Source of the DNA: Micavibrio_B sp964633355
Lineage (GTDB): Bacteria; Pseudomonadota; Alphaproteobacteria; Micavibrionales; Micavibrionaceae
Assembly (NCBI GenBank): GCA_964633355.1
Contig: CAZWGO010000025.1
Location: forward strand, 1-30,401
Direction of reading: 5' to 3'
Length of the DNA stretch: 30,401 nucleotides
Shown here: positions 15,774-23,171 of the stretch, one piece after another
Numbering within the stretch: position 1 is the first letter of the stretch
How the letters are laid out: each line of letters opens with the position of its first letter
Position numbers and translations under genes: made by a program
Notes under the pieces: model-generated
What the model saw: only the letters and a program-made list of their open reading frames with translations
Told to the model about the DNA's origin: nothing
Database searches by the model: none

Positions 15774-16430
15774 ATGACCAAAAATTCGAAAAACGGCCTT
15801 GATGCCCTGCTACGTCCTGAAGACAGCATTCTTGTTCTGATCGACCATCAGCCATTTCAATTCACCAATCTGAATAGCCATGAGCCGACAATGATCATTA
15901 ACAATGTTATCGGCCTCGCCAAGGGAGCTAAAATTTTTAACGTGCCCACGATTCTCACGACGGTTTTGGAAGAGCGCGGCGGTTATCTCATCAAGGGGCT
16001 TCAAGATGTTTTCCCTGACCAAAAACCGATTGATCGTACCTTTATCAATACATGGGAAGACCCAAACGTTACAGACATCGTTAAAAAGAGTGGACGTAAA
16101 CAGTTGATCCTCGCGGCGCTGTGGACGGAAGTCTGTCTCGCCATGCCGACGATCCAGGCGCTTGGCGAAGGCTATGACGTGTTTATCGTCACGGATGCAT
16201 CGGGTGGTGTTTCGGCGGAAACGCATGATATGGCCGTGCGGCGCATGGTGCAGGCCGGTGCCGTACCGATGACCTGGTTCGCTGTTCTTGCTGAATGGCA
16301 ACGTGACTGGGCACGCGAGAAAACGGGCGCTGACCTTGCAAATTTGCTTCTCGAGCATGGCGGCGCTACCGGCGTTGCTTTTGCATGGGAAACCCAGCTT
16401 TTGGCTTCTCGCGATAAATCTACCGCTTAA
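15774..16430 (+). CDS. isochorismatase-family (YcaC-like) cysteine hydrolase
   Basis: The 218-aa cytosolic hydrolase begins, after a short tail, with ILVLIDHQ (Asp24 is the family acid). It continues with LILAALWTEVCL, where Cys121 is the nucleophile, and VTDASGGVSAETHDMA. The WTEVCL and DASGG stretches resemble YcaC-type members, whose natural substrates are not settled. The third catalytic residue (lysine in most members) is not assigned with confidence. AAGGAGA lies 7 nt before the ATG. It is divergent from the second HxlR gene and followed after 72 bp by the pirin gene, with which it probably shares a promoter. Confidence 0.9.
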   Translation: MTKNSKNGLDALLRPEDSILVLIDHQPFQFTNLNSHEPTMIINNVIGLAKGAKIFNVPTILTTVLEERGGYLIKGLQDVFPDQKPIDRTFINTWEDPNVTDIVKKSGRKQLILAALWTEVCLAMPTIQALGEGYDVFIVTDASGGVSAETHDMAVRRMVQAGAVPMTWFAVLAEWQRDWAREKTGADLANLLLEHGGATGVAFAWETQLLASRDKSTA

Positions 16431-16502
16431 TTGTTCGATCCTGACGATTGGTTAAATAGCCATGATCGCATAAGATCGACCGTCAACGGATGAGGAGGAC
16501 AT

Positions 16503-17375
16503 ATGATTGAAATGATTATCGAGCAGCGCCGTCGCGGTTTGGGCGGCGGGTTGGAAGTGGGGCGTGTGCTGCCTTTTGCTAAACAGCGCATGGTCGGTCC
16601 TTTCATTTTTTTCGATCATATGGGCCCGCTGGATCTTCCGGCGGGCACTGACCATAGTGTCGATGTCAGGCCTCATCCGCATATCGGCCTGTCGACGGTT
16701 ACTTACCTGTTTGCCGGTGAGATTATGCATCGCGATAGCCTCGGTTATGAGCAGGCGATCCGGCCTCAGGAGGTCAATTGGATGACGGCGGGGCGGGGTA
16801 TAACGCATAGCGAGCGGTTTGAACGTGCGCAGGTGCAAGGCGATCATTTGCACGGCATTCAGGCTTGGGTCGCGCTGCCAACCGAGTATGAAGAAACGAC
16901 ACCGTCTTTTTCGCATCACGCGGGACGTGACCTGCCGCAGTGGAACGATGAGGGTGTGATCGGGCAGCTTATTGCTGGCAGTGCTTATGGCTTGACCGCC
17001 GCCGCCGAAACGCACTCGCCGCTTTTTTATGCCCATCTCGATATGGCTCCGGGTTCGACCGCCGAAATACCAAGCGGGCATAAAGAACGGGCAATTTATA
17101 TCGCAACCGGATCGGTCGAGGTTGGTGGGATACGTTATGAGAGCGGCAGAATGCTGGTGCTTGGCCCGAATGCCTCGCGTGTACGAGCGGTGGAGCATTC
17201 TACGGTTATGGTTCTGGGCGGCGAACCGGTCGGAGAGCGATTCATGAACTGGAACTTTGTATCATCATCTAAGGAAAGGCTCGCTCAGGCCGCCTTGGAT
17301 TGGAAGGCAGGAAAAATGAAGCTTCCCGATGCCGATGACGCGGAGTTTATCCCGATGCCGGACGGGCCAATATAA
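16503..17375 (+). CDS. pirin family protein
   Basis: The 290-aa protein is a bicupin of the pirin family. Members bind a metal and some oxidise flavonoids such as quercetin; others act as redox sensors. The metal ligands are all present: RPHPHIG (His58, His60) and GITHSE (His102, Glu104). The second cupin spans about 190-260 with PSGHKERAIYIATGSVEV. GAGGAGG ends about 4 nt before the ATG. It is the last gene of the cargo block; the second copy of the glmS tail begins only 20 bp after its stop. Together with the isochorismatase-family protein it looks like a stress or xenobiotic module. Confidence 0.94.
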   Translation: MIEMIIEQRRRGLGGGLEVGRVLPFAKQRMVGPFIFFDHMGPLDLPAGTDHSVDVRPHPHIGLSTVTYLFAGEIMHRDSLGYEQAIRPQEVNWMTAGRGITHSERFERAQVQGDHLHGIQAWVALPTEYEETTPSFSHHAGRDLPQWNDEGVIGQLIAGSAYGLTAAAETHSPLFYAHLDMAPGSTAEIPSGHKERAIYIATGSVEVGGIRYESGRMLVLGPNASRVRAVEHSTVMVLGGEPVGERFMNWNFVSSSKERLAQAALDWKAGKMKLPDADDAEFIPMPDGPI

Positions 17376-17395
17376 GGCTGTATCTCAAAGCCGGT

Positions 17396-17448
17396 GCACG
17401 GATGTCGACCAGTCGCGCAACCTCGCTAAATCTGTCACGGTGGAGTAG
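17396..17448 (+). repeat. glmS-tail direct repeat, copy 3 (orphan glmS 3' end)
   Basis: This 53-bp stretch is 94% identical (50/53) to the end of glmS at 12606-12658, in the same orientation, without any glmS body in front of it. In the glmS frame it still encodes TDVDQSRNLAKSVTVE and a stop. The changes are CCG to TCG (Pro to Ser), CTG to CTC and GAA to GAG (both silent). The match ends at the stop codon. It lies between the pirin gene and the convergent SulP gene. Confidence 0.93.
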
Positions 17449-17454
17449 AAAGCC

Positions 17455-18939
17455 TTAATGCTCGAACATTTTTTCGAGAGCTTTGGGATCGTTTTGAATC
17501 CCAAGCCTGTCCATGATCGTTGCGCTGGCTTCATTAAGGCCGATCACCTCAACTTGTCTGCCTTCGCGCCTGAACAATAGAACGGCTCTGTCAATTGCGT
17601 TCACGCCGGTTAAATCCCAGATATGGGCATGGGTTACATCTATGATGACGCTGTCCAGATTTTCTTTAAAATCGAAAGCATCCAGCAGGTCGTCGGCAGA
17701 CGCAAAGAAAACCTCGCCTTCTATGAAATAAGTTTTTTCACGTTTGTCGAGACTATAGGCCGAGCGGACACGGAAGATCTGGGATACTTTCCATGCGAAG
17801 AAAATGCCGGAAAGAAGGACGCCGACGCCAACGCCCAAAGCAAGATTATGCGTCCCAACAACCGTGGCAACAGTGGCAACCATAACAATACTGGAGCGGC
17901 GCGGGTGACGGCGGATATCCTTCAGGGAAACCCAGCTGAAAGTCCCGATCGATACCATGATCATGATGGCAACGAGAGCAGGCATGGGAATTAATTTCAC
18001 CCAGTCACCGAGCGCCAACAATAAAAAGAGCAAAAAAGCGCCCGCGACAAAAGTGGACAATCTGCCGCGTCCTCCGGATTTTACGTTAATGACAGATTGT
18101 CCGATCATCGCACATCCCGCCATGCCGCCTAAAAATCCTGTGAAGAAATTGGCAATCCCCTGACCGACACATTCGCGGTTTTTGTCGCTTTTCGTTTCCG
18201 TCATCTGGTCGATGATGGAAGCCGTTAATAAACTCTCCAGTAAACCGACAGCCGCAACGGCAAAGGAATAAGGCGCGATAATGAGAAGCGTCTCAAGCGT
18301 AAAAGGAATATTGGGAATTAAAAATACCGGAAGGCTGGACGGAAGCTCGCCTAAATCTCCGACCGTTCTGACATCTATATTGAGCGCGATGGAGAGAATA
18401 CTAAGGACAATGATGCAAATGAGAGGGGACGGAACAGCTTTGGTTATGTAGGGAAAAAGATAAATGATAGCGAGTCCGCCCGCGATCATCGCATAAGTCT
18501 GCCACGGCATGCCGATAAGTTCAGGCAGTTGAGCCATAAAAATAAGAATGGCCAGCGCGTTGACGAAGCCTGTCATGACGGATTTCGACACAAAGCGCAT
18601 AACATAGCCAAGTCGCGCAAAGCCGGCAAAAACCTGAATGATTCCGGCAAGAATTGTAGCGGCCAATAGATATTCAAGTCCGTGTTCTTTGACGAGCGAA
18701 ACCATTAATACGGCTGTAGCTGCCGTGGCGGCTGAAATCATGGCGGGTCTGCCGCCCGTGATGGAAATGATGAGGGCGATGGAGAAGGACGCGTATAATC
18801 CGACCTTGGGATCGACCCCGGCAATAAGGGAAAAACCTATGGCTTCTGGAATAAGCGCGAGGGCGACGACGATACCGGCGAGAGTGTCACCTTTTATATT
18901 GGATAGCCAATCTCTGCGGAAAGTTTCAATAAATATCAT
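17455..18939 (-). CDS. SulP-family anion transporter with STAS domain
   Basis: The 494-aa inner-membrane protein belongs to the SLC26/SulP family, which moves sulfate, bicarbonate or other anions. About 10-12 hydrophobic segments fill residues 15-390, including the family start DTLAGIVVALALIPEAIGFSLIAG and the GLLESLLTASIIDQMT and GGMAGCAMIGQS stretches. The C-terminal STAS domain (about 400-494) contains VIIDVTHAHIWDLTGVNAID. The substrate cannot be told. The ATG at 18939 has GGA about 7 nt upstream; a TTG at 18969 would add ten residues without better support. Its stop is only 6 bp past the orphan glmS tail, so it directly follows the repeat-bounded block on the opposite strand. Confidence 0.95.
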   Translation of the reverse strand: MIFIETFRRDWLSNIKGDTLAGIVVALALIPEAIGFSLIAGVDPKVGLYASFSIALIISITGGRPAMISAATAATAVLMVSLVKEHGLEYLLAATILAGIIQVFAGFARLGYVMRFVSKSVMTGFVNALAILIFMAQLPELIGMPWQTYAMIAGGLAIIYLFPYITKAVPSPLICIIVLSILSIALNIDVRTVGDLGELPSSLPVFLIPNIPFTLETLLIIAPYSFAVAAVGLLESLLTASIIDQMTETKSDKNRECVGQGIANFFTGFLGGMAGCAMIGQSVINVKSGGRGRLSTFVAGAFLLFLLLALGDWVKLIPMPALVAIMIMVSIGTFSWVSLKDIRRHPRRSSIVMVATVATVVGTHNLALGVGVGVLLSGIFFAWKVSQIFRVRSAYSLDKREKTYFIEGEVFFASADDLLDAFDFKENLDSVIIDVTHAHIWDLTGVNAIDRAVLLFRREGRQVEVIGLNEASATIMDRLGIQNDPKALEKMFEH

Positions 18940-19032
18940 TTTAATTCCAAACGCAGTTGTGCCGCTCAAATTAAGGGCATTAACTGTCTATGTTTTTTTG
19001 AATTATCTGGCGGATCGGCGGCCAGAAGAGCC

Positions 19033-19131
19033 ACTCGGGTTTTCACCGAGTCCGAGGTTCGTACTGTTTTATTGCCTTGCCCGCTCCCAAAAAGCAAGGT
19101 CATTTTGGATTGAAATGTCACAGTAGGATAA
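19033..19131. other. non-coding stretch with two hairpins and a short glmS-tail look-alike
   Basis: The 272-bp gap between the SulP start (18939) and the next gene (19212) has no convincing reading frame. It holds a perfect 6-bp hairpin ACTCGG / CCGAGT (19033-19038, 19046-19051) and a second, CCTTGC / GCAAGG (19075-19080, 19094-19099). TGTCACAGTAGGATAA (19116-19131) follows, matching copy 2 of the glmS tail at 15 of 16 bases. The last part also resembles the ends of some IS21-type insertion sequences, so it may be a remnant of one. The first hairpin is not part of a credible tRNA. Confidence 0.4.
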
Positions 19132-19211
19132 AAAACGAGCGGAAGTCCGGACTATAAGATTGACGCAGCAGGCTATTTTGCTAGGCTTCCCTTTTTTCCA
19201 GAGGTCCTAAC

Positions 19212-19889
19212 TTGTTGCCTAAATCCGTCAATACATTCCTTTTTTATGCCATCCCGATTTTCCTGCCCGTGCTTTTTTTCGGCGTCGAGGCGTTATTGTC
19301 TCTGGATCAGAAAATTGAATTTTATTCCGAATTCGGGATCGAGCTCGTTCAGGAAGCTTTGCTGTTCTTATGCTTGTTTCTAAGCATCTGGATTTTCCTG
19401 AAGTTAAAACCTTCCGAAAATAAATGGCTGCGCATCTGGATGGGGCTGTGCGTCTTTGCCTGTTTCTACATCGCGTTTGAGGAAATCAGTTGGGGGCAGA
19501 AATTTTTCGGCTGGGCGTCGCCGGAATGGGCCATGAACTCGACCCAGAAAGAAAGTAATATTCACAATCATTCACAGTTGTTCAACCGTGTCCCGCGCAC
19601 CATTCTCGAAATCGGAATTCTGGTCGCCGGACTTATCATTCCGGCAATAATGAAATGGGCGCCTGCCAAACTGCCGCAGAAATTCGAGGCGATTTACCCG
19701 TTCAAATCCATTGCCGTGATCGGGGTTCTGGCTTTTATCATCAAAATGCTGGAGCAATTTCCCGGCTGGTTCGATATCAAAATTTTCTATCGCAAGAGTG
19801 AAGTCATGGAGATGTTTATGTATGATTTCATATTCTTGTATCTTGTTTCGATTGCGCAAAAATGGAAATTTGAAGGGCGTTTAAAATGA
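19212..19889 (+). CDS. polytopic membrane protein, paralogue 1 of a tandem pair
   Basis: The 225-aa protein has about six hydrophobic segments (roughly 8-28, 44-63, 74-92, 133-153, 167-184, 201-219). No named family is recognised. Conserved polar residues lie in or at the membrane: EEISWGQ (90-96), NIHN (116-119), the EFGIELVQEA acidic helix and SEVMEMF near the end. All recur in the following gene, which suggests a shared active or binding site. The start is TTG at 19212, set by GAGG (19201-19204); there is no ATG before residue 77. Its stop overlaps the next start by 4 nt (ATGA), so the pair is co-translated. Confidence 0.82.
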   Translation: MLPKSVNTFLFYAIPIFLPVLFFGVEALLSLDQKIEFYSEFGIELVQEALLFLCLFLSIWIFLKLKPSENKWLRIWMGLCVFACFYIAFEEISWGQKFFGWASPEWAMNSTQKESNIHNHSQLFNRVPRTILEIGILVAGLIIPAIMKWAPAKLPQKFEAIYPFKSIAVIGVLAFIIKMLEQFPGWFDIKIFYRKSEVMEMFMYDFIFLYLVSIAQKWKFEGRLK

Positions 19890-20554
19890 AAACAATCGCC
19901 AGAAATTTTTTGATGATCGATATTCCGCTCCTGCTCATGATGGGGCAGGTGCTGGTCGAAATTTTTGTTCCCAATACCGAAAAAGCCGCCTTTCATTCCG
20001 AAGGTGGGCCGCATGAAGCCATCGAGGCCTTCTTTCTGGTCTGCGCTTTTCCAATCGCTCTCTATTTAACATTCAAAGTAAAAAATTTCTGGCTGAAAAT
20101 ATGGACCGGAGTCGCGGCGCTTTGTTGTTTTTATGTGGCAGGCGAGGAATTAAGCTGGGGCCAGCAGATATTTCACTGGGGAACACCAGAAAGCTGGGCG
20201 GCGATTAACGATCAGAATGAAACGAATTTGCACAACACATCGACCTGGCTGGATCAAAAGCCGCGTGCTGTGCTGGAAATCGGGGTGCTTGTCGGCGGCT
20301 TGATTGTGCCCGCTCTGCGCAAATGGAAGCCTGCGAAACTGCCGGAAAAATTCAAGAATATCTATCCGGGAAATATCGTCGTCTTTACGGCGATATGCGC
20401 GCTGATCGTAAAACTGATTAGCGTCTATGGCGATTTTTCAGGTCATCACCTGTTCTGGCGGGTGAGCGAAGTGATCGAATTATACCTGTATTATTTCGTT
20501 CTTGTTTACCTGATCGACCGCAAATCTGCGTGGAAAGATCAGGGGCTGATCTGA
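19886..20554 (+). CDS. polytopic membrane protein, paralogue 2 of a tandem pair
   Basis: The 222-aa membrane protein is clearly related to the gene before it. The paired motifs are EELSWGQ (87-93), NLHN (114-117), PRAVLEIGVLVGGLIVPALRKW, KPAKLPEKF and SEVIELYLYYF. It has a similar set of five to six hydrophobic segments. The two probably arose by gene duplication and may work as a heterodimer or on related substrates. The function is unknown; the invariant Glu, His, Asn and Trp residues would suit an intramembrane enzyme or a metal site, but this is inference. The stop codon directly abuts the convergent prmA stop with no base between. Confidence 0.85.
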   Translation: MKTIARNFLMIDIPLLLMMGQVLVEIFVPNTEKAAFHSEGGPHEAIEAFFLVCAFPIALYLTFKVKNFWLKIWTGVAALCCFYVAGEELSWGQQIFHWGTPESWAAINDQNETNLHNTSTWLDQKPRAVLEIGVLVGGLIVPALRKWKPAKLPEKFKNIYPGNIVVFTAICALIVKLISVYGDFSGHHLFWRVSEVIELYLYYFVLVYLIDRKSAWKDQGLI

Positions 20555-21445
20555 TCAGCTCTCGGCCTGTAGCAAAAGCGCACACCAGTCTTCATGCACG
20601 ATACGGGCGATTTTTTTCATGCCGAATTCTTTATGCGCGGCCAGTACTGATTTTTCCTGATCGCGCAGCAATCCCGACAAAATGACATAGCCTTTCGGTT
20701 TCAAAACACCGGCCAGTTCAGGTGCCATGTCTATCAAGGGACCTGCCAGAATATTGGCAATCACGAGATCGAATGGCGCAGTTTGTTTTACTTTGCGGGT
20801 TTTATAACCATCGCCGCAGGTGCAAGCGACGCCTTCTATGCCAGCCGGAATTTTATTCATGCCGCGGTGGCGGCAGGAGACGCGGACCGATTCGGGATCG
20901 TTATCGATAGCCAGAACCGGTTTTTTCCAGAGGCGGTAGGCGCCAAGCGCCAGAATGCCCGAGCCTGTTCCCATGTCCAAAATGTTTTTCGGCTTGATGC
21001 CCATTTCTTTTATGCGGATCAGCATTTCAAGGCAGCCTTTGGTCGTGCCATGTTCGCCGGAGCCGAAAGCGGTGGCGGCATCGATTTGCAGGCCATGCAT
21101 TTTTGCTGGAATTTTATCTTTATAATGAGAGCCGTAGATAAAGAAATTACCGATCTTGAACGGCGGGAATTGCTGATAGGAATGTTCCAGCCAGTTTGTG
21201 TCTGCGACAGGATTGATTTTTAATTTTGTTGCCGGGACTTTAAGACGTTTAGAAATTTGTGCGGCGTTGGGTCTGAAATCGACCAGCCACATAATATCCC
21301 AGACGCCCTTGTTCTTTTCCCAGGATGTAGAAATGGCCTCGTCTTCGAGGATCGAGGCCATGTTCATAATTTCTGTATCCGATAAAGATAACGGCTGGCT
21401 CAGATTGATCGTAAACAATAGTCCTTTAATCTGAGCATCCAGCAT
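20555..21445 (-). CDS. prmA: ribosomal protein L11 methyltransferase
   Basis: PrmA trimethylates ribosomal protein L11 using SAM. The 296-aa product has an N-terminal substrate-recognition domain (about 1-100) and a Rossmann methyltransferase domain. The latter carries DAATAFGSGEHGTT ahead of motif I LDMGTGSGILALG, the acidic AIDNDPESV strand end and the ANILAGPL catalytic-loop motif. The start ATG overlaps the stop of the upstream acidic zinc-ribbon gene (TAATG), so the two form an operon. It ends against the membrane-protein pair with zero spacing and no clear terminator, so the convergent transcripts should overlap. Confidence 0.94.
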   Translation of the reverse strand: MLDAQIKGLLFTINLSQPLSLSDTEIMNMASILEDEAISTSWEKNKGVWDIMWLVDFRPNAAQISKRLKVPATKLKINPVADTNWLEHSYQQFPPFKIGNFFIYGSHYKDKIPAKMHGLQIDAATAFGSGEHGTTKGCLEMLIRIKEMGIKPKNILDMGTGSGILALGAYRLWKKPVLAIDNDPESVRVSCRHRGMNKIPAGIEGVACTCGDGYKTRKVKQTAPFDLVIANILAGPLIDMAPELAGVLKPKGYVILSGLLRDQEKSVLAAHKEFGMKKIARIVHEDWCALLLQAES

Positions 21446-21840
21446 TATTTATCGTCTTCATCCAATTCGACATCGAGAGCGTCATCATCGTCGAGATCAT
21501 CGTCCAGGTCATCGGCCAGATCGTCTGCATCGATATCGAGGTCTTCGTCTTCCTCGGCGTCGACTTCAACTTCTTCCAAGGAAACTGTCTCGGCTTCTTC
21601 CTCTTCGGCCTCTTCTTCTTCAACTTCTGCTGTCTCCACGGCATCTTCGACTTCTGTATCGTCGGCAACATCGTTGGCAGCCAGACGTCCGCGACGGGCC
21701 TTAATTTTGACTTCGCCTGTGAATTCAGTGTCGCAATTCGGGCAAATAACCGGGCGTTTGTTCAGATCGTAAAATCTGGTGCTGCAGCTCATGCAGATGC
21801 GTTTTAACCCTCTTGGGTCGGAAACCGTAGCTTGGGGCAT
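21445..21840 (-). CDS. TIGR02300-type zinc-ribbon protein with long acidic tail
   Basis: The 131-aa protein starts with a compact zinc ribbon: Cys16, Cys19, Cys33 and Cys36 in CMSC and CPNC, around TRFYDLNKRPVI, a pattern of an alphaproteobacterial family of unknown role. A short basic stretch (KIKARRGR) follows, and then from about residue 60 a tail made almost wholly of Asp and Glu, probably disordered. GAGGAA seven nt upstream supports the ATG. It is the first gene of an operon with prmA, whose substrate is a ribosomal protein, so a link to ribosomes or RNA polymerase is possible but unproven. It is divergent from the thiolase gene. Confidence 0.88.
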   Translation of the reverse strand: MPQATVSDPRGLKRICMSCSTRFYDLNKRPVICPNCDTEFTGEVKIKARRGRLAANDVADDTEVEDAVETAEVEEEEAEEEEAETVSLEEVEVDAEEDEDLDIDADDLADDLDDDLDDDDALDVELDEDDK

Positions 21841-21970
21841 AAAAATTCCTCTAAGAATCTTGCAGTTAATCTTGAAGCAAAACTATTTGCTCTATTTCAT
21901 TATTGAAGTCAAAGCATTTAACACAAGAGTTGCTGCACCGCAACACTACATACGTAAAAACAGCTTCGCT

Positions 21971-21998
21971 TTGAAAACCTGTTAACCAAGTATATGAT
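21971..21998 (+). promoter_or_regulatory. candidate promoter of the thiolase / FadN-like operon
   Basis: TTGAAA (21971-21976), a 16-bp spacer and TATGAT (21993-21998) lie 43 nt before the thiolase ATG. The rest of the 201-bp divergent spacer is AT-rich and holds a small hairpin GTTGC-N6-GCAAC (21929-21944). Confidence 0.45.
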
Positions 21999-22041
21999 AC
22001 GCTTCTATTATCCTTAAATCCTACTCAGGAGATTTCTTATT

Positions 22042-23169
22042 ATGCAAGTTCCGATGGTCATCTGCGGTTACAAACGCTCCCCTTTCCACTTTGCGAATAA
22101 AGGGGCTTTGGCGAAAACCCGTCCTGACGATATGGCGGCAATCGTGATCAAGGCGCTTTTGGACGAAACAAAGGCCAATACGGCGGAAATCGAAGATTTG
22201 CTGATGGGATGTGCCTTCCCGGAAGCCGAGCAGGGATTTAACCTTGCGAAAATCGTTGCCCAGATTATCGGACTGCCCGTTTCCGTTGCCGGGGCCACGG
22301 TCAACCGTTTCTGCGGATCCTCCATGACAACCATTCAAATGGCGGCAGGCTATGCGCAAATGGGGGCTGGTGAATTATTTATCGCAGCCGGCGTAGAATC
22401 CATGACCCGCATCCCGATGGGCGGGTTTAACCCGATGCCGAACCCGAAACTGGGTGAGAGTTATCCTGCGGCTTATATGGGAATGGGCGAGACAGCCGAA
22501 AACCTTGCCAAGAAATATTCCATCGACCGCGCGGCGCAGGAGAAATTCTCTTATGAGTCTCATATGAAAGCAGCGAAAGCGGCCGCGGATGGCAAGTTCG
22601 ATGCCGAGATCGTCGCCATCGGCGATGTCAAAACAGACGGCACGATCAGACCAGAAACGACTTTGGAAGGTCTTGCCGGATTGAAACTGGCTATCGATCA
22701 AAACGGAACGGTCACTGCCGGTACGGCCTCCCCTCTGACAGATGGCGCGGCGGCGACTTTGGTCGCCACGGAAGAATATGCAAAGAAAAACGGCCTACCA
22801 ATTTTGGCACGGATTAAATCCGTTTCAGTCGCCGGATGCGGCGCAGAAATTATGGGGATCGGTCCGGTGCCGGCAACGCAAAAAGCATTGGCTAGGGCAG
22901 GGCTGACACTGAAAGACATTGAAATCGTTGAACTGAACGAAGCCTTTGCGGCTCAGTCTCTCTCAGTTATCAAGGAGCTCGGTGTTGATCCGGCAATCGT
23001 CAATCTGGATGGCGGTGCGATTGCGCTCGGTCACCCGCTCGGCGCATCGGGCGCGCGGATTACAGGTAAGCTTGCGAGCCTGTTGCAACGTGAGAAGAAA
23101 AAATACGGTCTCGCCACGATGTGTATCGGCGGCGGCCAAGGCGTAGCAGTTATTCTGGAGCGCGTATAA
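22042..23169 (+). CDS. fadA: acetyl-CoA acyltransferase (thiolase) of beta-oxidation
   Basis: Thiolase cleaves 3-ketoacyl-CoA to acetyl-CoA and a shortened acyl-CoA, the last step of fatty-acid oxidation. The 375-aa protein has the acyl-accepting cysteine in VNRFCGSSM (near 93), NEAFAAQ, the GHPLGASGARI histidine loop and the second catalytic cysteine in CIGGGQG. GGAG lies 10 nt before the ATG. The next gene starts two bases after its stop and encodes the hydratase/dehydrogenase, so the pair forms the core of an oxidation operon; the acyl-CoA dehydrogenase lies further on at 28797. The symbol is by role and could differ in a curated genome. Confidence 0.93.
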   Translation: MQVPMVICGYKRSPFHFANKGALAKTRPDDMAAIVIKALLDETKANTAEIEDLLMGCAFPEAEQGFNLAKIVAQIIGLPVSVAGATVNRFCGSSMTTIQMAAGYAQMGAGELFIAAGVESMTRIPMGGFNPMPNPKLGESYPAAYMGMGETAENLAKKYSIDRAAQEKFSYESHMKAAKAAADGKFDAEIVAIGDVKTDGTIRPETTLEGLAGLKLAIDQNGTVTAGTASPLTDGAAATLVATEEYAKKNGLPILARIKSVSVAGCGAEIMGIGPVPATQKALARAGLTLKDIEIVELNEAFAAQSLSVIKELGVDPAIVNLDGGAIALGHPLGASGARITGKLASLLQREKKKYGLATMCIGGGQGVAVILERV

Positions 23170-23171
23170 AC

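Larger units (their letters stand above)
12659..17448. mobile_element. candidate genomic island / cassette block bounded by glmS-tail repeats
   Basis: The 4.8-kb block lies between the true glmS 3' end and a second near-perfect copy of that end. It carries seven genes of a detoxification or redox type: two HxlR regulators, a SnoaL-like protein, an SDR, a Cif-like epoxide hydrolase, an isochorismatase-family hydrolase and a pirin. It carries no transposase, integrase or resolvase, and I saw no Tn7-like TGTGGGCGGACA ends or target duplication. A degenerate third glmS tail at 14267-14308 splits it in two, each part having its own HxlR regulator. The repeat boundaries are seen directly. That the block is an acquired element is inferred from the repeat and from the known role of glmS as an insertion hot spot. 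Confidence 0.65.

Noticed and set aside
19015..19075. Possible tRNA-like fold around the hairpin at 19033-19051
   Set aside because: The 7-nt loop follows a 6-bp stem, but position 37 is a pyrimidine, and no proper acceptor stem, D-arm or TTCRA T-loop can be drawn.
18638..19126. Plus-strand reading frame of 162 codons opposite SulP
   Set aside because: It lies mostly antisense to the SulP coding region, has no ribosome-binding site and encodes a low-complexity peptide typical of shadow frames.
20545..20559. Palindrome GCTGATCTGATCAGC at the convergent stop codons as a terminator
   Set aside because: The possible stem is only five pairs, is made partly of the two stop codons, and has no T-run on either side.
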